Part shown: positions 24,816 to 33,275 of the stretch, piece by piece
How positions within the stretch are numbered: position 1 is the stretch's first letter
Layout: each line of letters begins with the position of its first letter
Assembly (NCBI RefSeq): GCF_000737715.1
Contig: NZ_JPRN01000002.1
Location: 593,934 to 657,933 of the forward strand
Length of the DNA stretch: 64,000 nt
Direction: 5' to 3'
DNA from: Chryseobacterium sp. JM1
GTDB lineage: Bacteria > Bacteroidota > Bacteroidia > Flavobacteriales > Weeksellaceae
The notes under the pieces: generated by a model
Seen by the model: only the letters and a program-made list of their open reading frames with translations
What the model was told of the DNA's origin: nothing
Database searches by the model: none
Position numbers and translations under genes: made by a program

Positions 24816-26141
24816 TTACTTTAATACCTGCTCTTTAAACTGTTTTCCTCTGTCTTCATAGCTTTTGAACAGGTCAAAACTTGCGCAGCATGGGGAAAGT
24901 AAAACGGTATCTCCGCTTTTGGCCAGTGATTTTGATATTTTCACAGCTTCTTCCATGCTTGACGTATCATAGATGAATTCTTTTTTGTCTTTAAAGAAGT
25001 CTATGATCTTTGTATTGTCTATTCCAAGACATACAATGGCTTTTACTTTTCTTTTAACAAGCTCCTCAATTTCTGAGTAGTCGTTTCCTTTATCTAATCC
25101 TCCTACGATCCAAACTGTTGGAGTTTTCATGCTTTCTAAAGCGTAGTAGGTGGCATTTACATTCGTTGCTTTGCTGTCGTTGATGTATTTTACCCCGTTG
25201 GCCTCTGTTACGAATTCAAGTCTGTGTTCTACCGCCTGGAAAGTCATCAGTGAATTTCTGATGCTTTCATTGTTGATTTCCAATATTTTACCGGCTATTG
25301 AAGCGGCTAAGCTATTGGCCACATTGTGATTTCCAAGAAGAGATAGCTTGTCAATCTTCATGGAAAACTCATCCTTCATTTTGACTACGATCTCATCGCC
25401 ATCAATGAAACCACCTTCAGACAATTTTTCTTTTGTAGAGAAGGGAATCATTTTCGCTTTGATTTCCAGTTTCTCAAGAATGGTCTTGCTCATTTCGTCA
25501 TCTTTGTTGTAGATGAAGAAATTGTCATTTTCCTGATTTTCAGCAATTCTGAATTTAGCTAAAGCATATTCTTCATAATTGTAGTTGTACTGATCCAGGT
25601 GATCCTGAGACAGGTTCAACAGCAGGGAAATGTAAGGTCTGAAGTTCTGAATATCATCCAATTGGAAAGAACTTACCTCCAGTACATAATATTCATGGTT
25701 TTCATCAGCCACCTGTTTTGCAAAGCTGTATCCTATATTTCCTCCCAATCCTACATTTAATCCTTCATTTTTCAGGATGTAGTAGATCAGGGAAGTTGTC
25801 GTTGTTTTTCCGTTGCTTCCTGTGATGGCAATGATTTTGGCATCCGTAAATTCTGAAGCGAACTCAATTTCAGATGAAAGTCTGATTCCTTTCTCGTGAA
25901 TTTTGTGAACGATCTCTGCCTTTTTGGGAATTCCCGGACTTTTTACGATCCAGTCTGCATTTAATATTCTTTCTTCGTTGTGGTTTCCTTCTTCAAATTC
26001 AATTTCATTTTCGGCTAAAAACTGCTTGTAGTTATCCTTAATAGCTCCTTTGTCTGAAAGAAAAACCTCCAGACCTTGTTTTTTCGCTAAATAAGCAGCT
26101 CCGCATCCGCTCTCTCCACCTCCTAAAACAACTATTTTCAT
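24816..26141 (-). CDS. murD: UDP-MurNAc-L-Ala--D-glutamate ligase MurD
   Basis: 441-aa cytoplasmic ligase that adds D-Glu to UDP-MurNAc-L-Ala. The N-terminal Rossmann motif is LGGGESGCGAAYLAKK (6-21). The ATP P-loop is ITGSNGKTTTTSLIYY (106-121). Further Mur motifs are LEVSSFQLDDI, NLSQDHLDQY, LGNHNVANSLAA, YINDSKATNVNATYYAL and GGLDKGNDYSE, with LLSPCCASFDLFKSYEDRG at the end. Normal length, all catalytic motifs intact. Confidence 0.97.
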   Translation of the reverse strand: MKIVVLGGGESGCGAAYLAKKQGLEVFLSDKGAIKDNYKQFLAENEIEFEEGNHNEERILNADWIVKSPGIPKKAEIVHKIHEKGIRLSSEIEFASEFTDAKIIAITGSNGKTTTTSLIYYILKNEGLNVGLGGNIGYSFAKQVADENHEYYVLEVSSFQLDDIQNFRPYISLLLNLSQDHLDQYNYNYEEYALAKFRIAENQENDNFFIYNKDDEMSKTILEKLEIKAKMIPFSTKEKLSEGGFIDGDEIVVKMKDEFSMKIDKLSLLGNHNVANSLAASIAGKILEINNESIRNSLMTFQAVEHRLEFVTEANGVKYINDSKATNVNATYYALESMKTPTVWIVGGLDKGNDYSEIEELVKRKVKAIVCLGIDNTKIIDFFKDKKEFIYDTSSMEEAVKISKSLAKSGDTVLLSPCCASFDLFKSYEDRGKQFKEQVLK

Positions 26142-26225
26142 ATCTATTCTTTTGTAAAATGTATAATGTAAAACGTATTAATGTAATTTGGTTTTGTATT
26201 AATACTTCATACTTTACACAAGGTT
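26142..26225. repeat. Word repeats between mraY and murD
   Basis: TGTAAAATGTATAATGTAAA, then GTATTAATGTAA and TGTATTAATACTTCATAC. Degenerate relatives of the GTACAAAGTAAAATGT family in both orientations. No gene. Confidence 0.45.
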
Positions 26226-27467
26226 TTATCTCATTTTTAATGTGATCAGGCATACTATAGCCAGCATTACTCCGATGATGATCATTCTGTTGACGATCTT
26301 GCTCTCATGGAAACCTCCTTTCTGATAATGGTGGTGTAATGGTGACATTCTAAAAAATCTATTATTCTGAGCGTAATCCAGCCCATATTTTCTTTTTCTG
26401 TATTTGAAAACAACGACCTGTAGCATTACCGATACGTTTTCAATCAGGAAGATTCCGCATAATACCGGAATCAGAAGTTCTTTTCTCAGGATGATCGCTA
26501 AAACGGCAATCACTCCTCCCAGCATCAGACTTCCTGTGTCGCCCATAAAAACCTGGGCAGGATAGGTATTGTACCAGAAGAATCCGATGACGGCACCTAC
26601 CATGGCTACTGCGAAAATCGTGGTTTCTCCCATATTCGGGAGGAACATAATATTGAGATAGTCTGCAAAAATAATGTTCCCGGAAAGGTAGGCGAACAGG
26701 GCGAGGGTGAGCAGTATAATGGCACTGGTTCCTGCTGCAAGCCCGTCGATTCCATCCGTAATATTAGCTCCGTTTGAAACGGCGGTCACAATGAAAATAA
26801 CGATCGGGATAAAGACAATCCATGCCCACTCATGGGCATCTTTATCATTCATCCAGAAAAGTATTCCGCTGTAATCAAACTCATTGTTCTTGGCGAACGG
26901 AACGGTAGAAACGGTGATCTTTTCTGTTGGCATAAAGTTCTGTTCTACATTGTTTCGGTTCACCACTTTTGCATCCGCATATTTTCTTTTAACGGTGATG
27001 TCAGGATGGAAATACATTGTAACTCCGACAATTAGCCCTAAACCAACCTGTCCTACAATTTTGAATTTCCCACTCAGTCCGTCTTTATTTTTCTTTACTT
27101 TCTTTAAATAATCATCTACGAAACCTATAGCACCCATCCACAACATGGAAACCAGCAGCAGAACGATATACACATTGGTGATCCTTGTAAAGAGCAGCAC
27201 CGGGATGATCGTTGCAATAATAATAATAAGCCCTCCCATGGTAGGAGTCCCTTCTTTCTGCTTCTGTCCGTCTAATCCAAGGTCACGTACCAATTCGCCC
27301 ATCTGTTTTGCTCTCAGATAATTGATGATCCTTTTTCCGTAGACCAAAGCAATGACCAAAGAAAACAGCACAGCTATTCCGGCACGGAAAGAAATGTATT
27401 TCAGCATTCCCAATCCCGGTATGTGGATTCCCTGGCTGGTTAGGTATTCGTATAGATAGTATAGCAT
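26226..27467 (-). CDS. mraY: Phospho-MurNAc-pentapeptide transferase MraY
   Basis: 413-aa polytopic membrane enzyme that transfers phospho-MurNAc-pentapeptide to undecaprenyl phosphate, giving lipid I. Catalytic Asp pair in [20 protein letters not shown]. Other motifs are [34 protein letters not shown] and [19 protein letters not shown]. It is about 50 residues longer than E. coli MraY because of an insertion around residues 155-205, common in Bacteroidota. It lies between the four-helix-bundle gene and murD. Confidence 0.97.
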   Translation of the reverse strand: MLYYLYEYLTSQGIHIPGLGMLKYISFRAGIAVLFSLVIALVYGKRIINYLRAKQMGELVRDLGLDGQKQKEGTPTMGGLIIIIATIIPVLLFTRITNVYIVLLLVSMLWMGAIGFVDDYLKKVKKNKDGLSGKFKIVGQVGLGLIVGVTMYFHPDITVKRKYADAKVVNRNNVEQNFMPTEKITVSTVPFAKNNEFDYSGILFWMNDKDAHEWAWIVFIPIVIFIVTAVSNGANITDGIDGLAAGTSAIILLTLALFAYLSGNIIFADYLNIMFLPNMGETTIFAVAMVGAVIGFFWYNTYPAQVFMGDTGSLMLGGVIAVLAIILRKELLIPVLCGIFLIENVSVMLQVVVFKYRKRKYGLDYAQNNRFFRMSPLHHHYQKGGFHESKIVNRMIIIGVMLAIVCLITLKMR

Positions 27468-27497
27468 GTTCTTTTTTTTAATTTAAAAATTTAATTT

Positions 27498-27512
27498 ATT
27501 TAAAGATTTAAA
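27498..27512. repeat. Left arm of 15-bp inverted repeat around four-helix-bundle gene
   Basis: ATTTAAAGATTTAAA, the perfect reverse complement of 27895-27909 on the other side of the gene. Confidence 0.6.
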
Positions 27513-27888
27513 GATGGGGCTTCTCCATATTTTCACTTAAATACTTAATAAAGTTTGAAATATTAGAAGAAACTTTCCGTGAAAGATTAATGATTTCCTC
27601 AGCTTTATTTTCGTCTCCTAATTTTAATCTTTTACTTACAATCATCATACTTCTAACTTCGGCACAACTGCCTTTTGCAATTTTTAAATATTTAATAAAC
27701 TGTCTGTTGTTATTATATTCTGAACCTTCTGCAATATTGTTGGATATTGAAAATCCGGCTCTTTTTATTTGATTATTAAATTCAAATTCTCGTTCTAAAT
27801 TCTCACTTCTGAGAAATTGATACACTTTTTCAATTAAATCTAAGCTCTTGATGTAAACAGGGAAATTTTCAAAATTTTTGGTCATCAT
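27508..27888 (-). CDS. Four helix bundle protein (23S rRNA-IVP / S23 family)
   Basis: 126-aa all-helical protein of the S23/TIGR02436 family. The signature runs FPVYIKSLDLIEKVYQFLRS, then QIKRAGFSISNNIAEGSEY, RQFIKYLKIAKGSCAEVRS and KVSSNISNFIKYL. Members occur in 23S rRNA intervening sequences and free in many Bacteroidota genomes; a relative (Avd) is a retroelement accessory. No function is proven. It interrupts the dcw cluster between murE and mraY. A 15-bp perfect inverted repeat brackets it, so it may be an insertion. The start is one of two adjacent ATGs (27888 or 27885); the TTG at 27891 is less likely. Confidence 0.92.
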   Translation of the reverse strand: MMTKNFENFPVYIKSLDLIEKVYQFLRSENLEREFEFNNQIKRAGFSISNNIAEGSEYNNNRQFIKYLKIAKGSCAEVRSMMIVSKRLKLGDENKAEEIINLSRKVSSNISNFIKYLSENMEKPHL

Positions 27889-27894
27889 CAAATT

Positions 27895-27909
27895 TTTAAA
27901 TCTTTAAAT
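27895..27909. repeat. Right arm of 15-bp inverted repeat around four-helix-bundle gene
   Basis: TTTAAATCTTTAAAT, the perfect reverse complement of 27498-27512. The unit between the outer ends is 412 bp. The arms are AT-only apart from one G-C pair, so chance cannot be excluded. Confidence 0.6.
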
Positions 27910-27931
27910 GAATTGAATCTTTTAATCTTCT

Positions 27932-29392
27932 TTATTTACTCATTAACTTCCAAAGTTCGTTGATCGTTTCTTTGTCGTCAAAATGATGTTTAACACCATT
28001 AATATCCTGATAGGTTTCGTGGCCTTTTCCGGCTACTAAAACAATATCTTTAGGCTCTGCAAACTTAATCGCCATTTTAATGGCTTCTTTTCTGTCCGGA
28101 ATTGAAGTGTATTTGCTGAAGTTTTGAGATTCAACACCTGCTTCAATTTCTTTAATGATCTGTGCAGGATCTTCTGTTCTCGGATTGTCTGAAGTGATGA
28201 TGGCCAGCGTTGATTTTCTGGTGGCAATATTTCCCATTTCAGGTCTTTTGGAGTGATCTCTGTCGCCTCCGCATCCGAAAACGGTGATCAGTCTTTCGTT
28301 TTTGGTTCTGATGTCATTAATGCTGTCCAGAATGTTTTCCAAAGCATCCGGCGTATGAGCATAATCCACGATGAAGAAAATTCCGCCATCTGATTTGAAG
28401 GTTTCAAATCTTCCCGAAACTCTTTTCAGCTTGCTGATCGCCTGCAAAATTTCATCCTGCTCAAAACCAAGTTCTGTTGCGATTCCGAAAACCAGCAGTA
28501 AATTGTACACATTGAATCTTCCCGTCAATGTCGTCCAGAATTCTTTTCCGTTGAAATTCAGCAGCATTCCGTTGAAATCAATTTCTAAAGATTTTCCGTG
28601 ATAATCTGCCATGGTCTTCAGAGCGTAAGACTTTTTCTTAGCTTTTGTATTCTGAAGCATCACCATTCCGTTTTTGTCATCAACATTAGTGATGGCTACG
28701 GCAGTATCTTCAAGTCCATCGAAAAACCTTTTCTTGGTTTTAAGATATTCGTCGAATGTTTTATGATAATCCAGGTGATCGTGAGTAAGGTTGGTGAATC
28801 CTGCAATTTTGAAATGCAGACCTTCAATCCTGTTCTGTGCAATTCCATGGGAGCTTACCTCCATGAAAGCGAATTCACAGCCTTTTTCAACCGCCTCGGC
28901 TAATATTTTATTGATGGTAATTACATCAGGAGTCGTATGAGTTGCAGGAATGATTTCATCCGCAATTCTGATCTCCACCGTGGAAAGAAGTGCAGAATCA
29001 TATCCTAAATTTTTGAATACATCAAAAAGAAGGGTAGATACAGACGTTTTTCCATTGGTTCCGGTAACTCCTATTAATTTAAGTTTCTGAGATGGATTTC
29101 CGTAAAAGTTGGATGCCAGATGTCCCAAAGTCTGAGATGAGTCTTTCACCTTAATATAGGTTACATCTTCATTCAATGTTTCAGGAAATTCTTCGCAAAC
29201 CACTGCTTTTGCACCTTTTTCAACAGATGATGCAATGTATGAATGTCCGTCTGCAACGGTGCCTCTCACTGCTACGTACAATGAGTTTTCCGTGATCTTT
29301 CTGCTGTCGAAAACCAATTCTGAGATGTCACGGGCATCGTCGCCGTGAATTTCTAAAACTGGGATTCTTTTTAATAATTCTGTTATTATCAT
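27932..29392 (-). CDS. murE: UDP-MurNAc-tripeptide synthetase MurE, meso-DAP type
   Basis: 486-aa cytoplasmic ligase that adds the third stem-peptide residue. The P-loop is GVTGTNGKTSVSTLLF (108-123). Other motifs are THTTPDVITI, MEVSSHGIAQNRIEG, TNLTHDHLDYHKTF and VDYAHTPDALENIL. The substrate-selecting motif DNPR (402-405, in TSDNPRTEDP) is the one used for meso-diaminopimelate rather than L-lysine, in line with Bacteroidota peptidoglycan. Normal length. It follows ftsI in transcription order, with the two-hairpin element between. Confidence 0.97.
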   Translation of the reverse strand: MIITELLKRIPVLEIHGDDARDISELVFDSRKITENSLYVAVRGTVADGHSYIASSVEKGAKAVVCEEFPETLNEDVTYIKVKDSSQTLGHLASNFYGNPSQKLKLIGVTGTNGKTSVSTLLFDVFKNLGYDSALLSTVEIRIADEIIPATHTTPDVITINKILAEAVEKGCEFAFMEVSSHGIAQNRIEGLHFKIAGFTNLTHDHLDYHKTFDEYLKTKKRFFDGLEDTAVAITNVDDKNGMVMLQNTKAKKKSYALKTMADYHGKSLEIDFNGMLLNFNGKEFWTTLTGRFNVYNLLLVFGIATELGFEQDEILQAISKLKRVSGRFETFKSDGGIFFIVDYAHTPDALENILDSINDIRTKNERLITVFGCGGDRDHSKRPEMGNIATRKSTLAIITSDNPRTEDPAQIIKEIEAGVESQNFSKYTSIPDRKEAIKMAIKFAEPKDIVLVAGKGHETYQDINGVKHHFDDKETINELWKLMSK

Positions 29393-29401
29393 TTTATATT
29401 T

Positions 29402-29445
29402 GACAGGAATTTTTCCTGTCCTTTGTTAAATCGTCCCTTTGGGAC
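29402..29445. repeat. Two-hairpin dcw element, copy 3 (ftsI-murE junction)
   Basis: Stem GACAGGAA-ttt-TTCCTGTC (29402-29420), 5 nt, then TTAAATCGTCCCTTTGGGAC (29426-29445). Same geometry as copy 2; the 20-nt second word is identical to copy 1. Confidence 0.75.
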
Positions 29446-29458
29446 TGGGTTTTCTATT

Positions 29459-31450
29459 TTAATTCTGCAGAGACAAATAAATTCTCTGGTTCTTGCTGAT
29501 TATGGTGCCTTCCAGAGGAAACTGCTCTTTAATCCTTCCTACACCTTTATAATCAATACGGTAACCTAGGTTTTCCAATTGAGGAATTACATTTTTACCA
29601 ATGAGACCGACTACATTCGGCATCTGTTTATTGTTGACTGCTACTTTGACATTGGGTTCTACCATTTTGCTTAGATTCACCTTTCTGTCTACCAGCATTT
29701 CTTTTTCTATATTCTGAGGCGTTTTCAGGAATGTTTTTCCTGCAATTTCCTTAAACACCGGCGCTGACACGGGACCTCCGTAAAACCCGATGGCCGTATT
29801 AGGCTCACTGATCATCACATAACACGTGTATTTGGGATGATCTGCCGGGTAAAATCCTGCGAATGATGCTCGGTATTTCATGGGACCAGGAAGCCAGTAT
29901 TCAAATCTTGCGGTTCCTGTTTTTCCTGCCATTTTAAGGTTCGGGGTGAAGATGCTTCGTCCGGTTCCTTTTTCTACGGCTTTCGTCAGTGCGTTGGTCA
30001 TCATTTTGATGGCTTTTTCTGAGGCCATTTTATTGACTATCACTTCCGGTTTTGCACTATACATTACTTTACCGTCTTTCATGATCTTATCGATGAACAG
30101 GGGTTTAAGCATTTTACCGCCGTTAGCAACCCCGTTATAGAAGGTTGTTAACTGTAGCAGGTTGATGTTTGAGGAATATCCGTAAGAAATAGAAGCCAGT
30201 GTTGCGGCATTCCATCGCTTATTTTGTGGGGTTACGATCTTCGGTTTTGTGATTCCCGGAAGTTCAATATCCATTTTATCGAATAATTTCCATCTTTTCA
30301 GGTGGTCAAGGAAGATTTGTGGTTTTTCTGCGTAATACTTTGTAATCAGTTTTGCAGTTCCCACGTTACTTGATTTGGCTAAAACATCACTGATATCGTA
30401 AGTTCCTCCGCCGTGGCCGTCTGAGATTCTCTGTTTTGCATAGGTCCAGACTCCGTTTCCTACGTCTACGGTTGTGTTTTCATCGATAAATCCATCATCC
30501 ATTGCTGCCAAAAGAGAGATGGTTTTAAAAGTAGAACCCGGCTCGATATTATCTTTTAGAGCGTAGTTGTAAGAATCTTCGTATTCTCCGGACTCTGTTC
30601 TTCTCAGATTAACCAGAGCACGTACTTTTCCGGTTTCTGTTTCCATGACGATCACCGTTCCGTGTTTGGCTTCATAGGTGATCAGCTGCTTCTCTAATGC
30701 AGAGTGTGCAATATCCTGAATTCTAAGGTCTAAAGTAGTATATACATCTTCACCATCCACCGGTTCTTTTACTTTCCAGTAATCAATAGGTTTCCATTGT
30801 GATGAATTGATTCTTTGTTCCAGTCTTCTTCCGTCTGTTCCGGTAAGATATTTTGAGAAAGCGCCTTCCAGACCGGCTTTTACTTCTCCATTATCGATAC
30901 CGATGGTTCCGGCACCAATTTCAGAAGTGGCAAGTTCTCTCTTATAATTTCTGTCTACGATAAAACCTCCTTTGTTTTTCCCTTTTTTGAAGATAGGGAA
31001 GTTCCTGATTCTGTCGTATTGGTCGAAATCAAGGCCTTTTACCAAAGTATAGTACTGGTTTTTCTTTTTCTTCTGCTCGTCAAATTTCTGTCTGAATTCT
31101 CCTCTGGATTTTCCGAACATTTTGCTTAATGAATCTGTCAGCGCCCCGATATTGTTGCTGTAGATCGTATCTTTCATTGTTTTAAAATCAAGATAGATGT
31201 CATAGCGCATTACCGTTGTGGCAAGAATAGATCCGTCGGAAGCAAAGAGGTTTCCACGGGCAGCCTTCAAAGTGGCTTCGCGGTAGTTTTTATTAATGTA
31301 ATCGTCTTTAATTTCCTGAACGTTAGTGTTTTGCAGGATTACAATTCTCGCAAGAAACATCACAAATACGCACAGAGCTCCCACTGCGAACAGGTAGCCC
31401 CATCTTAACGTCTTTTTACGTTTGTTATCGTATTCATTTTGTTTTTGCAT
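29459..31450 (-). CDS. ftsI: Septal penicillin-binding protein (FtsI/PBP3-like) with PASTA domain
   Basis: 663-aa class B PBP, the transpeptidase that crosslinks septal peptidoglycan. It has a short cytoplasmic N-terminus and one membrane helix (about 17-39). A dimerisation domain follows, starting around RGNLFASDGSILA. The active-site triad is complete: STFK (306-309), SSN (360-362) and KTGTA (510-514). A C-terminal PASTA domain (about 605-663, MPNVVGLIGKNVIPQLENLG) is absent from E. coli FtsI but usual in Bacteroidota. Its start overlaps the ftsL stop by 17 nt, so the two are translationally coupled. Confidence 0.95.
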   Translation of the reverse strand: MQKQNEYDNKRKKTLRWGYLFAVGALCVFVMFLARIVILQNTNVQEIKDDYINKNYREATLKAARGNLFASDGSILATTVMRYDIYLDFKTMKDTIYSNNIGALTDSLSKMFGKSRGEFRQKFDEQKKKKNQYYTLVKGLDFDQYDRIRNFPIFKKGKNKGGFIVDRNYKRELATSEIGAGTIGIDNGEVKAGLEGAFSKYLTGTDGRRLEQRINSSQWKPIDYWKVKEPVDGEDVYTTLDLRIQDIAHSALEKQLITYEAKHGTVIVMETETGKVRALVNLRRTESGEYEDSYNYALKDNIEPGSTFKTISLLAAMDDGFIDENTTVDVGNGVWTYAKQRISDGHGGGTYDISDVLAKSSNVGTAKLITKYYAEKPQIFLDHLKRWKLFDKMDIELPGITKPKIVTPQNKRWNAATLASISYGYSSNINLLQLTTFYNGVANGGKMLKPLFIDKIMKDGKVMYSAKPEVIVNKMASEKAIKMMTNALTKAVEKGTGRSIFTPNLKMAGKTGTARFEYWLPGPMKYRASFAGFYPADHPKYTCYVMISEPNTAIGFYGGPVSAPVFKEIAGKTFLKTPQNIEKEMLVDRKVNLSKMVEPNVKVAVNNKQMPNVVGLIGKNVIPQLENLGYRIDYKGVGRIKEQFPLEGTIISKNQRIYLSLQN

Positions 31451-31799
31451 CTGTACTGTCTAGTTTTATTAGCAGTTTATGAGGATGGTTTTCCAAAGTC
31501 ATCAGTGAGTCCTTTGCTACTTCCTTCCCCAGTTGCGATTCCATTTTTACTTTGATCAGCTTACTCTGGGCGTAAGCGTTTCTCGATTTGTATTCTTCAG
31601 TTTCTTCTTTTAAAGCATTGACAATTTTGATCTTTTTGTTGACCAGGTGATTGCTGTAAATCATGGCCATCATCAGAATGAACAACAGCAAAAAATACTT
31701 GTAATGAGTTTTGATCTCATCACGGTTCAGAAAATTCCCTTTTATAATGTCTATAAAAGTGAGTTTCTTCTGAGGGCGATTTGTTGTTCGTTTTGCCAA
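31434..31799 (-). CDS. ftsL: FtsL-like cell division protein
   Basis: 121-aa bitopic divisome protein, the partner of FtsQ and FtsB. It has a cytoplasmic N-terminus (residues 1-36), one membrane helix (about 37-55, YFLLLFILMMAMIYSNHLV) and a periplasmic coiled coil (about 57-95, IKIVNALKEETEEYKSRNAY). The call rests on this plan and its place between rsmH and ftsI. The start codon is TTG at 31799: no in-frame ATG lies upstream, and the next ATG is inside the membrane helix. It overlaps ftsI by 17 nt. Confidence 0.88.
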   Translation of the reverse strand: MAKRTTNRPQKKLTFIDIIKGNFLNRDEIKTHYKYFLLLFILMMAMIYSNHLVNKKIKIVNALKEETEEYKSRNAYAQSKLIKVKMESQLGKEVAKDSLMTLENHPHKLLIKLDSTDAKTK

Positions 31800-31821
31800 A
31801 GTTTTTTTATGTCAAATTGTT

Positions 31822-31856
31822 TAAAGTGAATTCGCTTTGCTTGTCACCATTCACTT
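31822..31856. repeat. GTGAAT/ATTCAC word repeat between rsmH and ftsL
   Basis: AGTGAATTCGCTTTGCTTG followed by TCACCATTCACTTTTAT. Opposed GTGAAT and ATTCAC words can pair. The same words form part of the spacer at 5717-5759. Confidence 0.4.
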
Positions 31857-32750
31857 TTATACTTTAATTCCTGTTCTCATTTTTGCGCTTCGTGCTCTTG
31901 AGTTTTCCTCAATCTCTTTATCATCCGGGATGATCGCTTTACTCTTAAGCAATTCAAAGACCTTTTTATAATTTCCGTAGATATCTCTCTGCTGTTCGCC
32001 TTCAAACATTCCGTTTTTAAGGAACCTTTTTACCAGCCGGTCTTCCAGTGAATGGTAAGAGATCACAACAAGTCTTCCTTCCGGTCTTAAGACATTCAGT
32101 GCCTGAACCAGCATTTCTTTCAATGCTTCCAGCTCCTGGTTGACTTCTATTCTTATCGCCTGGAAAAGCTGAGCATAAAATTTATTCACCTTATGAGGCG
32201 GAAGATAGCTGAAAAGCTTTTTCAAATCCTCAGTGGTGGTGATGGTCTTTGTTTTTCTGTGATGAACGATGTCTCTTGCCAGTTTTCTTGCTTCTCTCAG
32301 TTCTCCGTAGTGGTAAAAGATATCGGCAAGTTCTGTTTCTTCATATTCATTGATCACTCTCTTGGCATCAAGACTCTGCATGACGTTCATTCTCATATCC
32401 AGAGGTGCATTGTTTCTGGTAGAGAAGCCTCTTTCCGCCTCATCAAACTGATGGGATGAAACACCAAGATCGGCCAATACGCCGTCTACGTTAGAAATCC
32501 CATACATCAGCATGGAATTTTCCAGAAACCTGAAATTCTGATTCACCAGCGTAAATCTGGGATCATCTATTGTATTTTTAAGGGCATCCAGATCTTGGTC
32601 GAAACTAAAAAGTTTCCCCTTCTCTGAAAGTCTGCTCAGAATTTCTCTTGAGTGGCCTCCTCCTCCAAAAGTGCAGTCCACGTATATTCCGTCAGGATTC
32701 GTCACCAAATCATCAACGCTCTGCTTCAATAAAACGGGGTTGTGGTACAT
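31857..32750 (-). CDS. rsmH: 16S rRNA (cytosine-1402-N4)-methyltransferase RsmH
   Basis: 297-aa SAM-dependent methyltransferase (MraW) that modifies C1402 in the ribosomal P site. Motifs are YHNPVLLKQSVDDL at the start, YVDCTFGGGGHSREIL (SAM loop, about 24-39), GVLADLGVSSHQFDEAERGFS, PLDMRMN, FQAIRIEVNQEL and ISYHSLEDRLVKRFL, ending ENSRARSAKMR. Normal length and intact motifs. It lies second in the dcw cluster, directly after mraZ, as in most bacteria. Confidence 0.97.
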   Translation of the reverse strand: MYHNPVLLKQSVDDLVTNPDGIYVDCTFGGGGHSREILSRLSEKGKLFSFDQDLDALKNTIDDPRFTLVNQNFRFLENSMLMYGISNVDGVLADLGVSSHQFDEAERGFSTRNNAPLDMRMNVMQSLDAKRVINEYEETELADIFYHYGELREARKLARDIVHHRKTKTITTTEDLKKLFSYLPPHKVNKFYAQLFQAIRIEVNQELEALKEMLVQALNVLRPEGRLVVISYHSLEDRLVKRFLKNGMFEGEQQRDIYGNYKKVFELLKSKAIIPDDKEIEENSRARSAKMRTGIKV

Positions 32751-32793
32751 ACTTAATTGTGTTTTTTACCTTGCCTTTTACAGCAAGCGCGGT

Positions 32794-33252
32794 TTATTCT
32801 TCATCGAAAGCGCCCATCACATCTTCGGCCAGGCTCGCAAAATCAGCTTCGTTGGTAGAGATCACCTTTTCATAGGCTTCTTTATCCCAAATTTCAAAAA
32901 GCTCTCCTGCGCTGGTAATCACCGTGTCTTTCTGAAGGTTTGCAAACGTCACCAGATCTTTTGAAATCTGAAGTCTTCCTGCATTGTCCAGTTCTACTGT
33001 TTTTACCCCTGCCGTAAACATTCGAATGAAATCAGCATTCTTTTTAATGAATCTGTTTAGTTTATTAATTTTGCCCATCAGTTGGTCCCACGCATTCATG
33101 GGATAAACTTCGAGGCAAGGTTGGAACACAGATCTCTTGACTACAAACGCCTTATCGTCGAAGTTTTCCATCTGTTTGATCAGGGAGGAGGGAACTTTTA
33201 ACCGGCCTTTGTCGTCAATTTTACACTCATATGTTCCAATGAAACTTTTCAT
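32794..33252 (-). CDS. mraZ: Division/cell wall cluster repressor MraZ
   Basis: 152-aa AbrB-fold DNA-binding protein that regulates the dcw operon in E. coli. Two MraZ domains are visible: IGTYECKIDDKGRLKVPSSL (4-23) with CLEVYPMNAWDQL, and a second around GVKTVELDNAGRLQISKDL. The loop residues that bind DNA (DxxGRxxxP and DNAGRLQI) are kept. The start is the ATG at 33252 (MKSFIGTYECK); the in-frame extension to 33291 covers promoter sequence. Upstream are three TGGRA boxes with 5-nt spacers, the pattern bound by E. coli MraZ, so autoregulation is likely. Confidence 0.96.
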   Translation of the reverse strand: MKSFIGTYECKIDDKGRLKVPSSLIKQMENFDDKAFVVKRSVFQPCLEVYPMNAWDQLMGKINKLNRFIKKNADFIRMFTAGVKTVELDNAGRLQISKDLVTFANLQKDTVITSAGELFEIWDKEAYEKVISTNEADFASLAEDVMGAFDEE

Positions 33253-33258
33253 TTGGGA

Positions 33259-33266
33259 CAAATTTA
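33259..33266 (-). promoter_or_regulatory. -7 element of the dcw operon (TAAATTTG)
   Basis: Exact TAnnTTTG on the minus strand, 6 nt before the mraZ ATG. No TTG at 17-23 nt; the region that would hold it is occupied by the MraZ boxes. Confidence 0.5.
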
Positions 33267-33275
33267 TATAATAAT

